Shown here in pieces: positions 1 to 8,144 of a DNA stretch of 27,466 nt. Source of the stretch: JBBQKI01 sp038326725 (GTDB taxonomy: Bacteria > Bacteroidota > Bacteroidia > Flavobacteriales > Flavobacteriaceae); the NCBI GenBank assembly GCA_038326725.1, contig JBBQKI010000030.1, positions 1-27,466 of the forward strand. The letters are read 5' to 3'. Position 1 is the stretch's first letter. Each line of letters starts with the position of its first letter. Below the pieces are notes generated by a model. It ran no database searches and was not told the origin of the DNA. It saw nothing but the letters and a program-made list of their open reading frames with translations. The position numbers and the translations under genes were made by a program.

Positions 1-20
1 AAAGCATAAAGCACTTTAAA

Positions 21-1649
21 ATGGCAAAAGACATAAAATTTGATGTTGACGCACGCGACGCTATAAAGCGTGGTGTTGATGCATTGGCAAATGCGGTAAA
101 AGTAACCCTTGGCCCAAAAGGCCGTAACGTAATCATCAGCAAATCCTTTGGTGCGCCACAGGTAACCAAGGATGGAGTAACCGTTGCAAAAGAAATTGAA
201 TTGGAAGATCCCTTAGAAAATATGGGTGCCCAAATGGTAAAAGAAGTCGCCTCAAAGACCAACGATTTGGCGGGCGACGGAACAACTACTGCAACCGTAC
301 TTGCACAAGCCATTGTTCGCGAAGGCCTGAAAAACGTGGCAGCGGGCGCAAACCCAATGGATTTGAAAAGAGGCATCGACAAAGCTGTTGAAGCCATTGT
401 AAAAGACTTGGAAAAACAAGCCACCAAGGTGGGGAATTCTTCTGAAATGATTAAACAAGTAGCTTCCATTTCCGCAAATAACGATGATGTTATCGGCAAT
501 TTGATAGCCAAGGCTTTCGGAAAAGTGGGCAAAGAAGGCGTGATTACCGTGGAAGAGGCAAAAGGCACCGAAACTTACGTTGATGTGGTTGAGGGAATGC
601 AGTTTGATCGTGGTTTTCTTTCTCCATATTTTGTTACCGACAGCGAAAAAATGCAGTCGATTTTGGAAAACCCAATGATCCTGATTTACGATAAGAAAAT
701 TTCTTCAATGAAAGATTTGCTCCCCGTTTTGGAACCCGTAGTTCAACAGGGACGGTCGTTATTGATTATTGCTGAAGACGTTGACGGCGAAGCTTTGGCT
801 ACTTTAGTGGTGAACAAACTTCGTGGTTCAATTAAGATTGCGGCCGTAAAAGCTCCAGGTTTTGGGGATCGCCGAAAAGCAATGCTTGAAGATATTGCAG
901 TATTGACCGGCGGAACCGTTATTTCCGAAGAACGCGGTTTTATGCTTGACAAAGCAACTTTAGATATGTTGGGTTCAGCCGAAACAGTAACCTTGGACAA
1001 GGATAACACCACCATTGTAAACGGAGCGGGAAATAAAAGTGATATTAAAGGTCGTGTAAGCCAAATAAAATCTCAAATTGAAACAACGACCAGCGATTAC
1101 GATAAAGAAAAATTGCAAGAACGTTTGGCCAAACTGGCCGGAGGTGTGGCGGTTCTTTACGTGGGTGCTGCTTCCGAAGTGGAAATGAAGGAGAAAAAAG
1201 ACCGCGTGGATGATGCCCTGAACGCTACCCGTGCGGCAGTTGAAGAAGGTATTGTTGCCGGTGGGGGCGTTGCTTTGGTTCGTGCCAAATCGGTATTGGA
1301 AAAATTGAATTCCGAAAATGCAGATGAGAAAACCGGAATCCAGATTATTTTCCGAGCTATTGAATCTCCCTTGCGTACCATTGTTGAAAATGCTGGTGGT
1401 GAAGGTTCGGTAGTGGTGAGCAAAGTTTTGGAAGGAAAAAAATCCTTTGGTTACGATGCCAAAACCGAAAAATATGTGGACATGCTTAAAGCAGGAATCA
1501 TCGATCCTAAAAAGGTAACCCGTATCGCGCTTGAAAATGCAGCCTCGGTAGCCGGGATGATCCTTACTACGGAATGTGCGTTGGTGGACATCAAGGAAAA
1601 TTCCCCAGCTATGCCCCCAATGGGAGGCGGAATGGGCGGAATGATGTAA
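21..1649 (+). CDS. groL: 60 kDa chaperonin GroEL
   Basis: This is the cytoplasmic group I chaperonin, which folds non-native proteins in an ATP-driven double ring with GroES. The 542 residues match the normal family length. Family hallmarks are visible: the N-terminal MAKDIKFDVDARDAI, the nucleotide-binding GDGTTTATVLA near residue 86-96, an apical domain around 190-375, and the C-terminal Gly/Met-rich tail ending PPMGGGMGGMM. It starts at the first ATG. An in-frame stop (bases 7-9) just upstream may be the end of groES, which normally precedes groEL, but only three codons are visible. A strong hairpin terminator follows. The identification is certain. Confidence 0.99.
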   Translation: MAKDIKFDVDARDAIKRGVDALANAVKVTLGPKGRNVIISKSFGAPQVTKDGVTVAKEIELEDPLENMGAQMVKEVASKTNDLAGDGTTTATVLAQAIVREGLKNVAAGANPMDLKRGIDKAVEAIVKDLEKQATKVGNSSEMIKQVASISANNDDVIGNLIAKAFGKVGKEGVITVEEAKGTETYVDVVEGMQFDRGFLSPYFVTDSEKMQSILENPMILIYDKKISSMKDLLPVLEPVVQQGRSLLIIAEDVDGEALATLVVNKLRGSIKIAAVKAPGFGDRRKAMLEDIAVLTGGTVISEERGFMLDKATLDMLGSAETVTLDKDNTTIVNGAGNKSDIKGRVSQIKSQIETTTSDYDKEKLQERLAKLAGGVAVLYVGAASEVEMKEKKDRVDDALNATRAAVEEGIVAGGGVALVRAKSVLEKLNSENADEKTGIQIIFRAIESPLRTIVENAGGEGSVVVSKVLEGKKSFGYDAKTEKYVDMLKAGIIDPKKVTRIALENAASVAGMILTTECALVDIKENSPAMPPMGGGMGGMM

Positions 1650-1673
1650 TTGATTATTTTTTTAAATTAACTA

Positions 1674-1712
1674 AAAACGCCTTTCAACTTCAGCTGAAAG
1701 GCGTTTTCTTTT
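1674..1712 (+). terminator. Rho-independent terminator of groEL, likely bidirectional
   Basis: A perfect 13-bp inverted repeat (AAAACGCCTTTCA at 1674-1686 paired with 1695-1707) encloses an 8-nt loop and is followed by a T-rich run. It has A residues on one side and T residues on the other, so it can serve both groEL and the converging peptidase gene that ends at 1772. Confidence 0.93.
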
Positions 1713-1771
1713 GTTGGGTTTTTACCTATTTCGATTTAGTGTAAATGCTCTATTGAATTTAATAAGTATCA

Positions 1772-2995
1772 CTAAAAAATCACTTCAACTTCCAAAGACT
1801 GCCCATTTCTTTCCACAGTAACTATAGCGGTTTCACCTTTTTCAAACATCGAAAGCGATTTCATATAACTCATCATATCCGCTACTTCGTGAGGTCCCAT
1901 TTTAATCACGATATCCCCTTTTTGCAACCCGGCTTTCTGTGCGGGCCTATCTTCGCTAATGCCGTCAATCCGCATTCCTTTACCCGTAAAAAGATAATCT
2001 GGAACCACGCCAAGGGTTACTTTAAAATCGGGCACCATTTCGGTTTCGTTCTTCGTTTTCCGGAATTCAAGTTTGCCTTTTGAATCCAAATCTGTAATTA
2101 TTTTAAATATATAGTTGGAAATCAAATCCATTCCTTCATAATTCAATTTTTCAGCATCGTCGTCCGGTTTGTGGTAATCTTCATGCTGTCCGGTAAAGAA
2201 ATGAAGCACCGGGATATCCGCTAAATAAAACGAAGTATGGTCGCTGGGCCCGATGCCCGATTCGTGTTCCGCAATATTGAGCGAATCTTTATTGGCATAC
2301 AAAACCTGTTTGAAAACAGGAGAAGTTCCCACCCCGTGCACCGCCAGTGTTTTTTCGGAATTCAACCTTCCCACCATATCCATATTGATCATATAACTGA
2401 TTTGTTTGGTATCGATTGTTGGGTTTTTTACAAAATAATTGGAACCCAAAAGCCCTTCTTCTTCACCGGAAAATGCGATGAAAAGAAAATTGTTGTTTGT
2501 ATTTTTCCCCTTCAATTTTTCAGCTAACTTCATCATTATTGCCACGCCGCTCGCATTGTCATCTGCCCCGTTATGAATGGCTTCGCCTTCCCTAAATAAG
2601 GAACCTTCGCCCCCCATTCCCAAATGATCGTAGTGCGCGCCAATAACAACCGTGGTTTTGGCCCCGTTGTCCAAATAGCCAACTACGTTTCTACCTGTAT
2701 CAGTGCTATCGGTTTTCGAAACCAATGCCGCTTCTTCGTGTGGATTGCTGCGGGGTTTAAAACTAAATTCCTGCAAATAGGAATTTTGATCGCCCTTGGG
2801 CATCAAGCCCAATTGTTCAAAACGTTTTTCAATATATGCCGCCGCTTTGCGCTCGCCTTCGGTCCCGGTTTCCCTTCCATTTAATGAATCGTTCGCCAAA
2901 ACATAAACATCTTGTTTCATACTTACTGTTGGCGGCAATTTTTCCTTACAGGAAAATAGAATGCTTGCAATAAAAATCAATAATAATAAGCGCAT
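1772..2995 (-). CDS. M28 family zinc peptidase lipoprotein with C-terminal PDZ domain
   Basis: A predicted lipid-anchored aminopeptidase of the M28 family that would trim peptides in the periplasm or at the outer membrane. The ATG at 2995 gives 407 residues starting MRLLLLIFIAS with lipobox LFSC, so the upstream in-frame TTG at 3013 is not needed. The dinuclear zinc motifs are complete (ATG numbering): His121 in AHYDH, Asp145 in GADDNASG, Glu179-Glu180 in GEEEGLLGS, Asp206 in NMDMVG and His253 in SDHTSF. A PDZ domain follows at about 325-407, with the GISEDRPAQKAGLQKGD loop. It is divergent from the TolB-like lipoprotein gene with 30 bp between starts and may share its regulation. Its exact substrate is not predictable. 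Confidence 0.93.
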   Translation of the reverse strand: MRLLLLIFIASILFSCKEKLPPTVSMKQDVYVLANDSLNGRETGTEGERKAAAYIEKRFEQLGLMPKGDQNSYLQEFSFKPRSNPHEEAALVSKTDSTDTGRNVVGYLDNGAKTTVVIGAHYDHLGMGGEGSLFREGEAIHNGADDNASGVAIMMKLAEKLKGKNTNNNFLFIAFSGEEEGLLGSNYFVKNPTIDTKQISYMINMDMVGRLNSEKTLAVHGVGTSPVFKQVLYANKDSLNIAEHESGIGPSDHTSFYLADIPVLHFFTGQHEDYHKPDDDAEKLNYEGMDLISNYIFKIITDLDSKGKLEFRKTKNETEMVPDFKVTLGVVPDYLFTGKGMRIDGISEDRPAQKAGLQKGDIVIKMGPHEVADMMSYMKSLSMFEKGETAIVTVERNGQSLEVEVIF

Positions 2996-3000
2996 ATCGT

Positions 3001-3008
3001 TACTTTTG
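3001..3008 (+). promoter_or_regulatory. Bacteroidota -7 box (TACTTTTG) for the TolB-like gene
   Basis: An exact match to the TAnnTTTG consensus of the Bacteroidota primary sigma factor, 17 nt before the ATG at 3026. I see no clear -33 TTG at the usual spacing, so the call rests on the box and its position. Confidence 0.55.
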
Positions 3009-3010
3009 CA

Positions 3011-3018
3011 CAAAAATA
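3011..3018 (-). promoter_or_regulatory. Bacteroidota -7 box (TATTTTTG) for the M28 peptidase gene
   Basis: An exact TAnnTTTG match on the minus strand, 15 nt before the peptidase ATG at 2995. It lies two bases from the opposing box for the divergent gene, so the two promoters cannot be occupied independently. Confidence 0.5.
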
Positions 3019-3025
3019 CGTTATT

Positions 3026-4126
3026 ATGAAATTACTCCCTTTGCTAATTTTATTTGCTTTGATTATTTCGTGTAAAAATGAACCTTCCAAAACCGATTCT
3101 TCCGAAACAACTTTAGTTGAAACCCAAAATGATACTTTGATTTATCCCAACGAAGTTCACTTCAAATCAATTCGGCAAATCACTTTTGGAGGAGATAATG
3201 CCGAAGCGTATTGGAGCTTTGACGATAGTAAACTTATTTTTCAATCAAACAATAAAAATTGGGATGTGAACTGCGACCAAATGTTTTTAATGAATGTTGA
3301 AGAATCCTTTGAAACAGTTATTCCTCCAATGATCAGCACCGGAAAGGGCAGGACAACCTGCGCTTATTTTCTTCCCGATAACCAGCATATTGTTTACGCT
3401 TCCACCCATTTGGTTGATGAAGAATGCCCAGAGGTACCCCTTCGTAAAAGCGGAAAATATGTTTGGCCGGTTTATGATTCGTTCGACATTTTTGTGGCCG
3501 ATTTAAAGGGAAAAATCACGGCACAATTGACGAAGGAACCCGGATATGATGCCGAAGCCACCGTTTCGCCAAAAGGTGATAAGATTGTTTTTACATCGGA
3601 CAGAAGCGGCGATTTGGAACTTTATACAATGAATCTGGACGGTACTGGGGTTAAGCAAATTACCGATGAACTGGGCTATGATGGCGGTGCCTTCTTTTCT
3701 CCGGATGGTACGAAACTGATATTCCGGGCCTCTCGTCCCAAAACCGAAGAAGAAATAAAAGAATATAAAGATTTGCTTGCAACAGGCTTAGTCCAACCCA
3801 CCGAAATGGAACTCTTCATTTGCAATGCCGATGGCTCCGGAATGCGGCAACTTACCAATTTGGGGAATGCCAACTGGAGTCCGTTCTTTCACCCCTCCGG
3901 GGAAAAAATCCTTTTTTCAAGTAATTTTGAAGCTGAAAAGGGATTTCCATTTAATTTATATATGATTGATTTGGATGGAAAAAATTTGAAACGCGTTACC
4001 AACGGAAAAACCTTCGATGCCTTTCCGGTTTTTTCAAATGATGGAAAATATTTGGCTTTTTCCTCAAACCGAAACAACGGCGGCACCCGAGACACCAACC
4101 TTTTTATCGCGGAATGGCAAGACTAA
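3026..4126 (+). CDS. TolB-like / WD40-type beta-propeller lipoprotein
   Basis: A predicted lipid-anchored propeller protein. Residues 1-16 form a lipoprotein signal ending in LIISC (Cys16). The remaining 350 residues carry several PD40-type blades, seen as repeated SPDG/SPKGD-x-I/L-x-F-x-S patterns: TVSPKGDKIVFTSDRSGD, FFSPDGTKLIFRASRP, FHPSGEKILFSS and FSNDGKYLAFSSNR. The family resembles the C-terminal domain of TolB, which binds partners in the periplasm; I see no catalytic motif. It is divergently paired with the M28 peptidase, which suggests but does not prove a joint role in handling peptides in the envelope. Its exact function is unknown. Confidence 0.88.
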   Translation: MKLLPLLILFALIISCKNEPSKTDSSETTLVETQNDTLIYPNEVHFKSIRQITFGGDNAEAYWSFDDSKLIFQSNNKNWDVNCDQMFLMNVEESFETVIPPMISTGKGRTTCAYFLPDNQHIVYASTHLVDEECPEVPLRKSGKYVWPVYDSFDIFVADLKGKITAQLTKEPGYDAEATVSPKGDKIVFTSDRSGDLELYTMNLDGTGVKQITDELGYDGGAFFSPDGTKLIFRASRPKTEEEIKEYKDLLATGLVQPTEMELFICNADGSGMRQLTNLGNANWSPFFHPSGEKILFSSNFEAEKGFPFNLYMIDLDGKNLKRVTNGKTFDAFPVFSNDGKYLAFSSNRNNGGTRDTNLFIAEWQD

Positions 4127-4165
4127 TAGATTTGCGATTTTAGATTTACGATCTTAGATTTTTTT
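4127..4165. repeat. Short degenerate tandem repeat (TTTAGATTTACGATC type)
   Basis: Directly after the stop codon lie about three diverged copies of a 13-14 nt unit (AGATTTGCGATTTT, AGATTTACGATCTT, AGATTTTTTTT). No hairpin is visible. It fills most of the gap between the lipoprotein gene and the glycosyltransferase gene. Confidence 0.6.
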
Positions 4166-4199
4166 TGAATTTCCATTTAACGATTAAATAAAACGGTTT

Positions 4200-5570
4200 T
4201 TGAATTTCATTAAACTCTATAAAATCCCACTTTTATTTGCGGTAATTTCCATCGCGTTTTACCTTAGTTTTGGTTATGATTTGGTTCGGAGCGATTTCAT
4301 AAAACTGATCACGCTCTATGCTTCCCTGTTTTTTCTTTCGTATAAAATCATCCAAATTTCAAAGGGGGGTTTTTGGCTTTTGGTTGGTTTTGGGCTTTTG
4401 TTCCGATTGGTTTTTATTACGGCAATTCCCAATTTATCACAGGACTTTTATAGGTTTTTATGGGACGGAAGATTGCTTTTGGAAGGTTTAAACCCGTATT
4501 TGTCAACCCCAGCTAACCTCTCGACCACTCAGGGAGCAATAATCCCGCAGTCCCAAATATTGATTAATGGCATGGGAAACCTCAACGCAGGCCATTATAG
4601 TAATTACCCGCCAATAAATCAACTTTGCTTTTCTATTGCCGCACTATTCGCAGGGAAGAGTATTCTTGGGTCCGTTATTGTTTTGCGATTGATTATTATC
4701 CTCGCCGATATTGGAATTTTATATTGTGGGAAAAAAATATTGGAACACCTCAAACTCCCGGTACATAATATTTTTTGGTTTTTCCTTAATCCATTCATCA
4801 TTATCGAACTGACCGGAAACCTGCATTTTGAAGGTGTGATGCTTTTCTTTTTAATTGCAGGAATGTATTTTTTATTAAGAGGGAAATGGATGTGGGCGGC
4901 ACTTTTGATCGGCATTTCGATTTCCGTAAAACTGTTGCCTTTGTTGTTTTTGCCTTTGTTTTTTCTATGGTTCGCGAAAAATGAAAATTTTAAAAAGGGA
5001 ATTTGGAAACTTATGGGGTTTTATTTAATGGTAAGTATCACCGTTTTTGTAACCTTTCTGCCTTTTCTATCAGAAGTATTCCTGTCCAACTTTTTATCAA
5101 CCCTAGCATTATGGTTCCAAAATTTTGAGTTCAACGCTAGCGTTTATTACCTCGTCCGGTGGTTTGGGTTTCAAACGGTGGGTTACAATATTATCGGGAC
5201 AGCTGGGAAAATCCTTCCCGTTATCGTGTTTTTATTTTTGCTCACGATTACTTTTTTCAGAAAAAACAAAACCCCGCAACAATTGATTACTGCAATGCTT
5301 TTCGGAGTTTGTTTTTATTTTTTGCTTTCCACAACAGTACACCCGTGGTACATTGCATCACCATTATTGCTTTCGGTTTTCACAAAATATAAATTTCCAA
5401 TTGTGTGGAGTTTTGTGGTTATGTTGAGCTATTCAGCTTATGGGAAAGTTGGCTTTGATGAAAAGCTTTGGTTGGTGGCTTTGGAATATTTGGTAGTGAT
5501 TGGGTTTGCGGTTTGGGAAATTTTTTATCGTTCGAAAAGGGAAAAATTTTTTAGGGATAGTATAAGTTGA
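4200..5570 (+). CDS. GT-C type membrane glycosyltransferase (mannosyltransferase-like)
   Basis: A polytopic inner-membrane protein of 456 residues with about 11-13 hydrophobic segments. Such GT-C enzymes use a polyprenyl-phosphate sugar and act on the outer side of the membrane. The key feature is the acidic motif in the first large loop, QDFYRFLWDGRLLLEGLNPY at about 81-100, with Asp82 as the likely catalytic or metal residue. Later come YPPINQ and a late HPWY motif, as in bacterial mannosyltransferase-like proteins. The start is TTG at 4200: an in-frame TAA lies 15 nt upstream and the first internal ATG is far inside the loop. It converges on the nitrilase gene with a 9-bp gap. Sugar and acceptor cannot be told from sequence. 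Confidence 0.82.
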   Translation: MNFIKLYKIPLLFAVISIAFYLSFGYDLVRSDFIKLITLYASLFFLSYKIIQISKGGFWLLVGFGLLFRLVFITAIPNLSQDFYRFLWDGRLLLEGLNPYLSTPANLSTTQGAIIPQSQILINGMGNLNAGHYSNYPPINQLCFSIAALFAGKSILGSVIVLRLIIILADIGILYCGKKILEHLKLPVHNIFWFFLNPFIIIELTGNLHFEGVMLFFLIAGMYFLLRGKWMWAALLIGISISVKLLPLLFLPLFFLWFAKNENFKKGIWKLMGFYLMVSITVFVTFLPFLSEVFLSNFLSTLALWFQNFEFNASVYYLVRWFGFQTVGYNIIGTAGKILPVIVFLFLLTITFFRKNKTPQQLITAMLFGVCFYFLLSTTVHPWYIASPLLLSVFTKYKFPIVWSFVVMLSYSAYGKVGFDEKLWLVALEYLVVIGFAVWEIFYRSKREKFFRDSIS

Positions 5571-5579
5571 GCTAAAAAA

Positions 5580-7115
5580 TCAATTATTTTTCAACCTTTT
5601 CAAGGAATAAAAATCCTTCCTTCTATCTTTTAAATTTCTGACTGCACCAAAAGAATGCAGTTCCCGCAATAGGTCAATGTCCACATCGGCCACCAATATC
5701 ATTTCGGTATTAGCTGTTGCTTCGGCTTTTATCCCGTTTAAAGGAAACGCAAAATCGCATGGTGTGAACACGGCGGATTGCGCATATTGAATATCCATAT
5801 TATGAACGTTGGGCAAATTTCCCACGCTGCCCGCAATTGCTACGTAGCATTCGTTTTCGATAGCGCGGGCCTGAGCACAAAGACGAACCCTTGAATAACC
5901 GTTTTGAGTGTCTGTTAAAAACGGGACAAAAAGAATGTCCATCCCTTCGTCCGAAAGCAAGCGTGATAGTTCGGGGAATTCAACATCATAACAGATAAGA
6001 ATTCCGATTTTTCCGCAATCGGTATCGAATGTTTTTAGAACGTTCCCGTTCACCATTCCCCAAACCCGGGCTTCATCAGGGGTTACGTGTATTTTTTCAA
6101 AACGCTCGACACTCCCGTCCCTTCGGCAGAGGTGACCAACATTATATAATTTTCCATCAATCACCTCTGGCATACTCCCGGAAATAACATTAATGTTGTA
6201 TGAAATGGAAAGTTGCGCCAATTTATCCTTAATGATTGGGGTGTATTTTGCAAGTTCGCGAATGGCATCGGCTTCGGACAAAAGGTTGTGCTCGGCCATT
6301 AGAGGCGCGTTGAAGAATTCGGGGAAAACGGCAAAATCGCAACGGTAGCCTGCCACGGTATCAATGAAATACTCAACCTGCCCCATCATTTCCTCTAAAT
6401 TGGCATAGGTCCGCATTTGCCATTGAATGAGTCCCAGCCGCACCACACTTTTTATGGTAGTAGGTTTTTTATTGGGCTTTGTGTAATAAATATTGTCCCA
6501 TTCCATAAGCACCGCATATTCTTGGGATGCGGTATCGCCCTGCAAATAATTCGACAAAATTCGAACGGGGTGGAAATCGTTTGAAAGCTGAAAATTTAGA
6601 ACTGGGTCGTGAATTTCCTTAGCTTTTACCTTGTCAATATACTGTTTTGGGTTTAATTCTTTGGCGTATTTGTGGTAATTGGGAATCCTTCCACCGAAAA
6701 CTATTCCTTTTAAATTCAGGTTTTCGCAAAGTTCTTTTCGGTAATCGTAAAGCCTTCTTCCCAAACGGAGTCCGCGGTATTCGGGTTTAATGAAAATATC
6801 AATTCCGTAAAGGGTATCTCCTTCTTTATTTAATATTTTAAAAGATGAATCACTAACGATGTCTGCATAGGTGTGGTTGTCATCGATTTCATCAAAATCC
6901 ACGATTACGGAAAGGGCACAACCTGCAATATCGCCGTTCACTTTAATCACCACCTGTCCTTCCGGAAAAATGGAAATGAGTTTCCCAATATCGTCAAGCT
7001 TCCAATAGGAATTTGCCAAACCGCCGGCGTAAGCTTCCAAGGTGGCTTTTTTCAGTTCCACGAAGTCTTTCCGGGTTAGGAATTTTAGTTCGATGTTTTC
7101 TATTTTATCGGCCAT
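5580..7115 (-). CDS. GNAT acetyltransferase - nitrilase fusion protein
   Basis: A two-domain cytoplasmic enzyme of 511 residues, with the layout and length of the YhcX-type family. Residues 8-205 form a GNAT domain with the acetyl-CoA loop in IKPEYRGLRLGRRLYDYRK (about 109-127). Residues 225-505 form a carbon-nitrogen hydrolase with the full catalytic triad: Glu266 in FPEF, Lys341 in FEKIHVTP and Cys375 in ILICYDVEFPE. It lies 54 bp downstream of the deoxyhypusine-synthase-like gene on the same strand, so it is probably the last gene of the polyamine operon. Nitrilase-fold enzymes include N-carbamoylputrescine amidase, and GNAT enzymes include polyamine acetylases. A role in processing a polyamine-derived amide is therefore plausible but inferred. 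Confidence 0.9.
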   Translation of the reverse strand: MADKIENIELKFLTRKDFVELKKATLEAYAGGLANSYWKLDDIGKLISIFPEGQVVIKVNGDIAGCALSVIVDFDEIDDNHTYADIVSDSSFKILNKEGDTLYGIDIFIKPEYRGLRLGRRLYDYRKELCENLNLKGIVFGGRIPNYHKYAKELNPKQYIDKVKAKEIHDPVLNFQLSNDFHPVRILSNYLQGDTASQEYAVLMEWDNIYYTKPNKKPTTIKSVVRLGLIQWQMRTYANLEEMMGQVEYFIDTVAGYRCDFAVFPEFFNAPLMAEHNLLSEADAIRELAKYTPIIKDKLAQLSISYNINVISGSMPEVIDGKLYNVGHLCRRDGSVERFEKIHVTPDEARVWGMVNGNVLKTFDTDCGKIGILICYDVEFPELSRLLSDEGMDILFVPFLTDTQNGYSRVRLCAQARAIENECYVAIAGSVGNLPNVHNMDIQYAQSAVFTPCDFAFPLNGIKAEATANTEMILVADVDIDLLRELHSFGAVRNLKDRRKDFYSLKRLKNN

Positions 7116-7169
7116 TTGTTATATGGAATCCTTAATTAGCAAATCGTAATACGTTGGATTTTAAAGAAA

Positions 7170-8144
7170 TTACATGTCCAGCAAATACGCAAAAATCAAA
7201 GGCGCAACAATGGTGGCATCGCTTTCGATGATGAATTTTGGGGTATCAATATCTAATTTCCCCCAAGTGATTTTTTCATTGGGCACCGCCCCGGAATAGC
7301 TTCCGAAACTGGTTGTGGAATCACTGATCTGGCAGAAATAGCTCCAAAATGGCGTATCTGTCCGTTCCATATCTTGATAGAGCATGGGCACGACGCAAAT
7401 GGGGAAATCGCCCGCAATGCCTCCGCCTATTTGGAAAAACCCAATCCCTTTTTTTGAATTTTGGGTGTACCAATCCGCTAAAAAAGTCATGTATTCTATA
7501 CCGCTTTTCATGGTACTTGCTTTCAATTCGCCTTTTAAAACATAGCTGGCGAAAATATTCCCCATGGTGCTGTCCTCCCAACCAGGGACGACCATCGGGA
7601 GATTTTTTTCTGCGGCTGCAAACATCCATGAATCTTTTATGTCTATTTCATAATGTTCCTCCAAAGCCCCGCTCAAGAGCATTTTGTACATAAATTCGTG
7701 CGGAAAGTAACGTTCCCCTTTATCCTCGGCATCTTTCCAGATTTTATAAATATGCTTTTGTAATCTTCTGAAAGCTTCCTCCTCGGGTATACACGTATCT
7801 GTAACCCGGTTCAAGCCCTGTTCCAACAACTCCCATTCATCCTGGGGGGTTAAATCACGATAGTTTGGAACTCGTTTATAATGGGAGTGCGCCACCAAAT
7901 TCATAATATCTTCTTCTAGATTGGCTCCGGTGCAGGAAATGATATGCACTTTATCTTTCCGGATTATTTCGGAAAATATTTTACCAAGTTCGGCCGTGCT
8001 CATTGCCCCGGCCAAGGAAACTAACATTTTGGCGCCGTTATTCAATTGGGTTTCGTAACCCTTCGCGGCATCAACCAAAGCAGCAGCATTGAAATGCAGG
8101 TAATATTTTTCGATGAATTGCGAAATCCCTCCTTTAGTAGCCAT
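7170..8144 (-). CDS. Deoxyhypusine synthase-like protein (probable homospermidine synthase)
   Basis: A member of the deoxyhypusine synthase fold, which uses NAD to move an aminobutyl group onto an amine. The ATG at 8144 gives 324 residues (MATKGGISQFIEKYYLHFNA) and overlaps the agmatinase stop by 11 nt; a longer reading frame exists upstream but lies inside agmatinase. Family motifs are present: the NAD-binding SLAGAMSTAELG and SCTGANLEED segments, FQIGGGIAGDFP, and the catalytic-lysine motif ITWGKLD (Lys296). The His pair of the eukaryotic GGG-x-x-KHH motif is replaced by AGDF. Bacteria lack eIF5A, the eukaryotic substrate, and this gene follows two putrescine-making genes. I infer condensation of putrescine-derived units to homospermidine. 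Confidence 0.85.
   Translation of the reverse strand: MATKGGISQFIEKYYLHFNAAALVDAAKGYETQLNNGAKMLVSLAGAMSTAELGKIFSEIIRKDKVHIISCTGANLEEDIMNLVAHSHYKRVPNYRDLTPQDEWELLEQGLNRVTDTCIPEEEAFRRLQKHIYKIWKDAEDKGERYFPHEFMYKMLLSGALEEHYEIDIKDSWMFAAAEKNLPMVVPGWEDSTMGNIFASYVLKGELKASTMKSGIEYMTFLADWYTQNSKKGIGFFQIGGGIAGDFPICVVPMLYQDMERTDTPFWSYFCQISDSTTSFGSYSGAVPNEKITWGKLDIDTPKFIIESDATIVAPLIFAYLLDM

Noticed and set aside
1..20. End of groES (codons AAA GCA TAA) before groEL
   Set aside because: Position and spacing fit a groES stop, but two sense codons are not enough to identify a gene.
3011..3013. In-frame TTG start for the M28 peptidase, six codons upstream
   Set aside because: It lies within the proposed promoter box, and the ATG at 2995 gives a clean lipoprotein signal.
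4127..4134. TAGATTTG as a promoter for the glycosyltransferase gene
   Set aside because: It matches TAnnTTTG but is part of a degenerate tandem repeat and 66 nt from the start; a match by composition is likely.
5558..5600. Possible terminator hairpin between the convergent glycosyltransferase and nitrilase genes (GTTGA ... TCAAC)
   Set aside because: The stem is only five bases with a bulged AT-rich extension that overlaps both gene ends; too weak to call.
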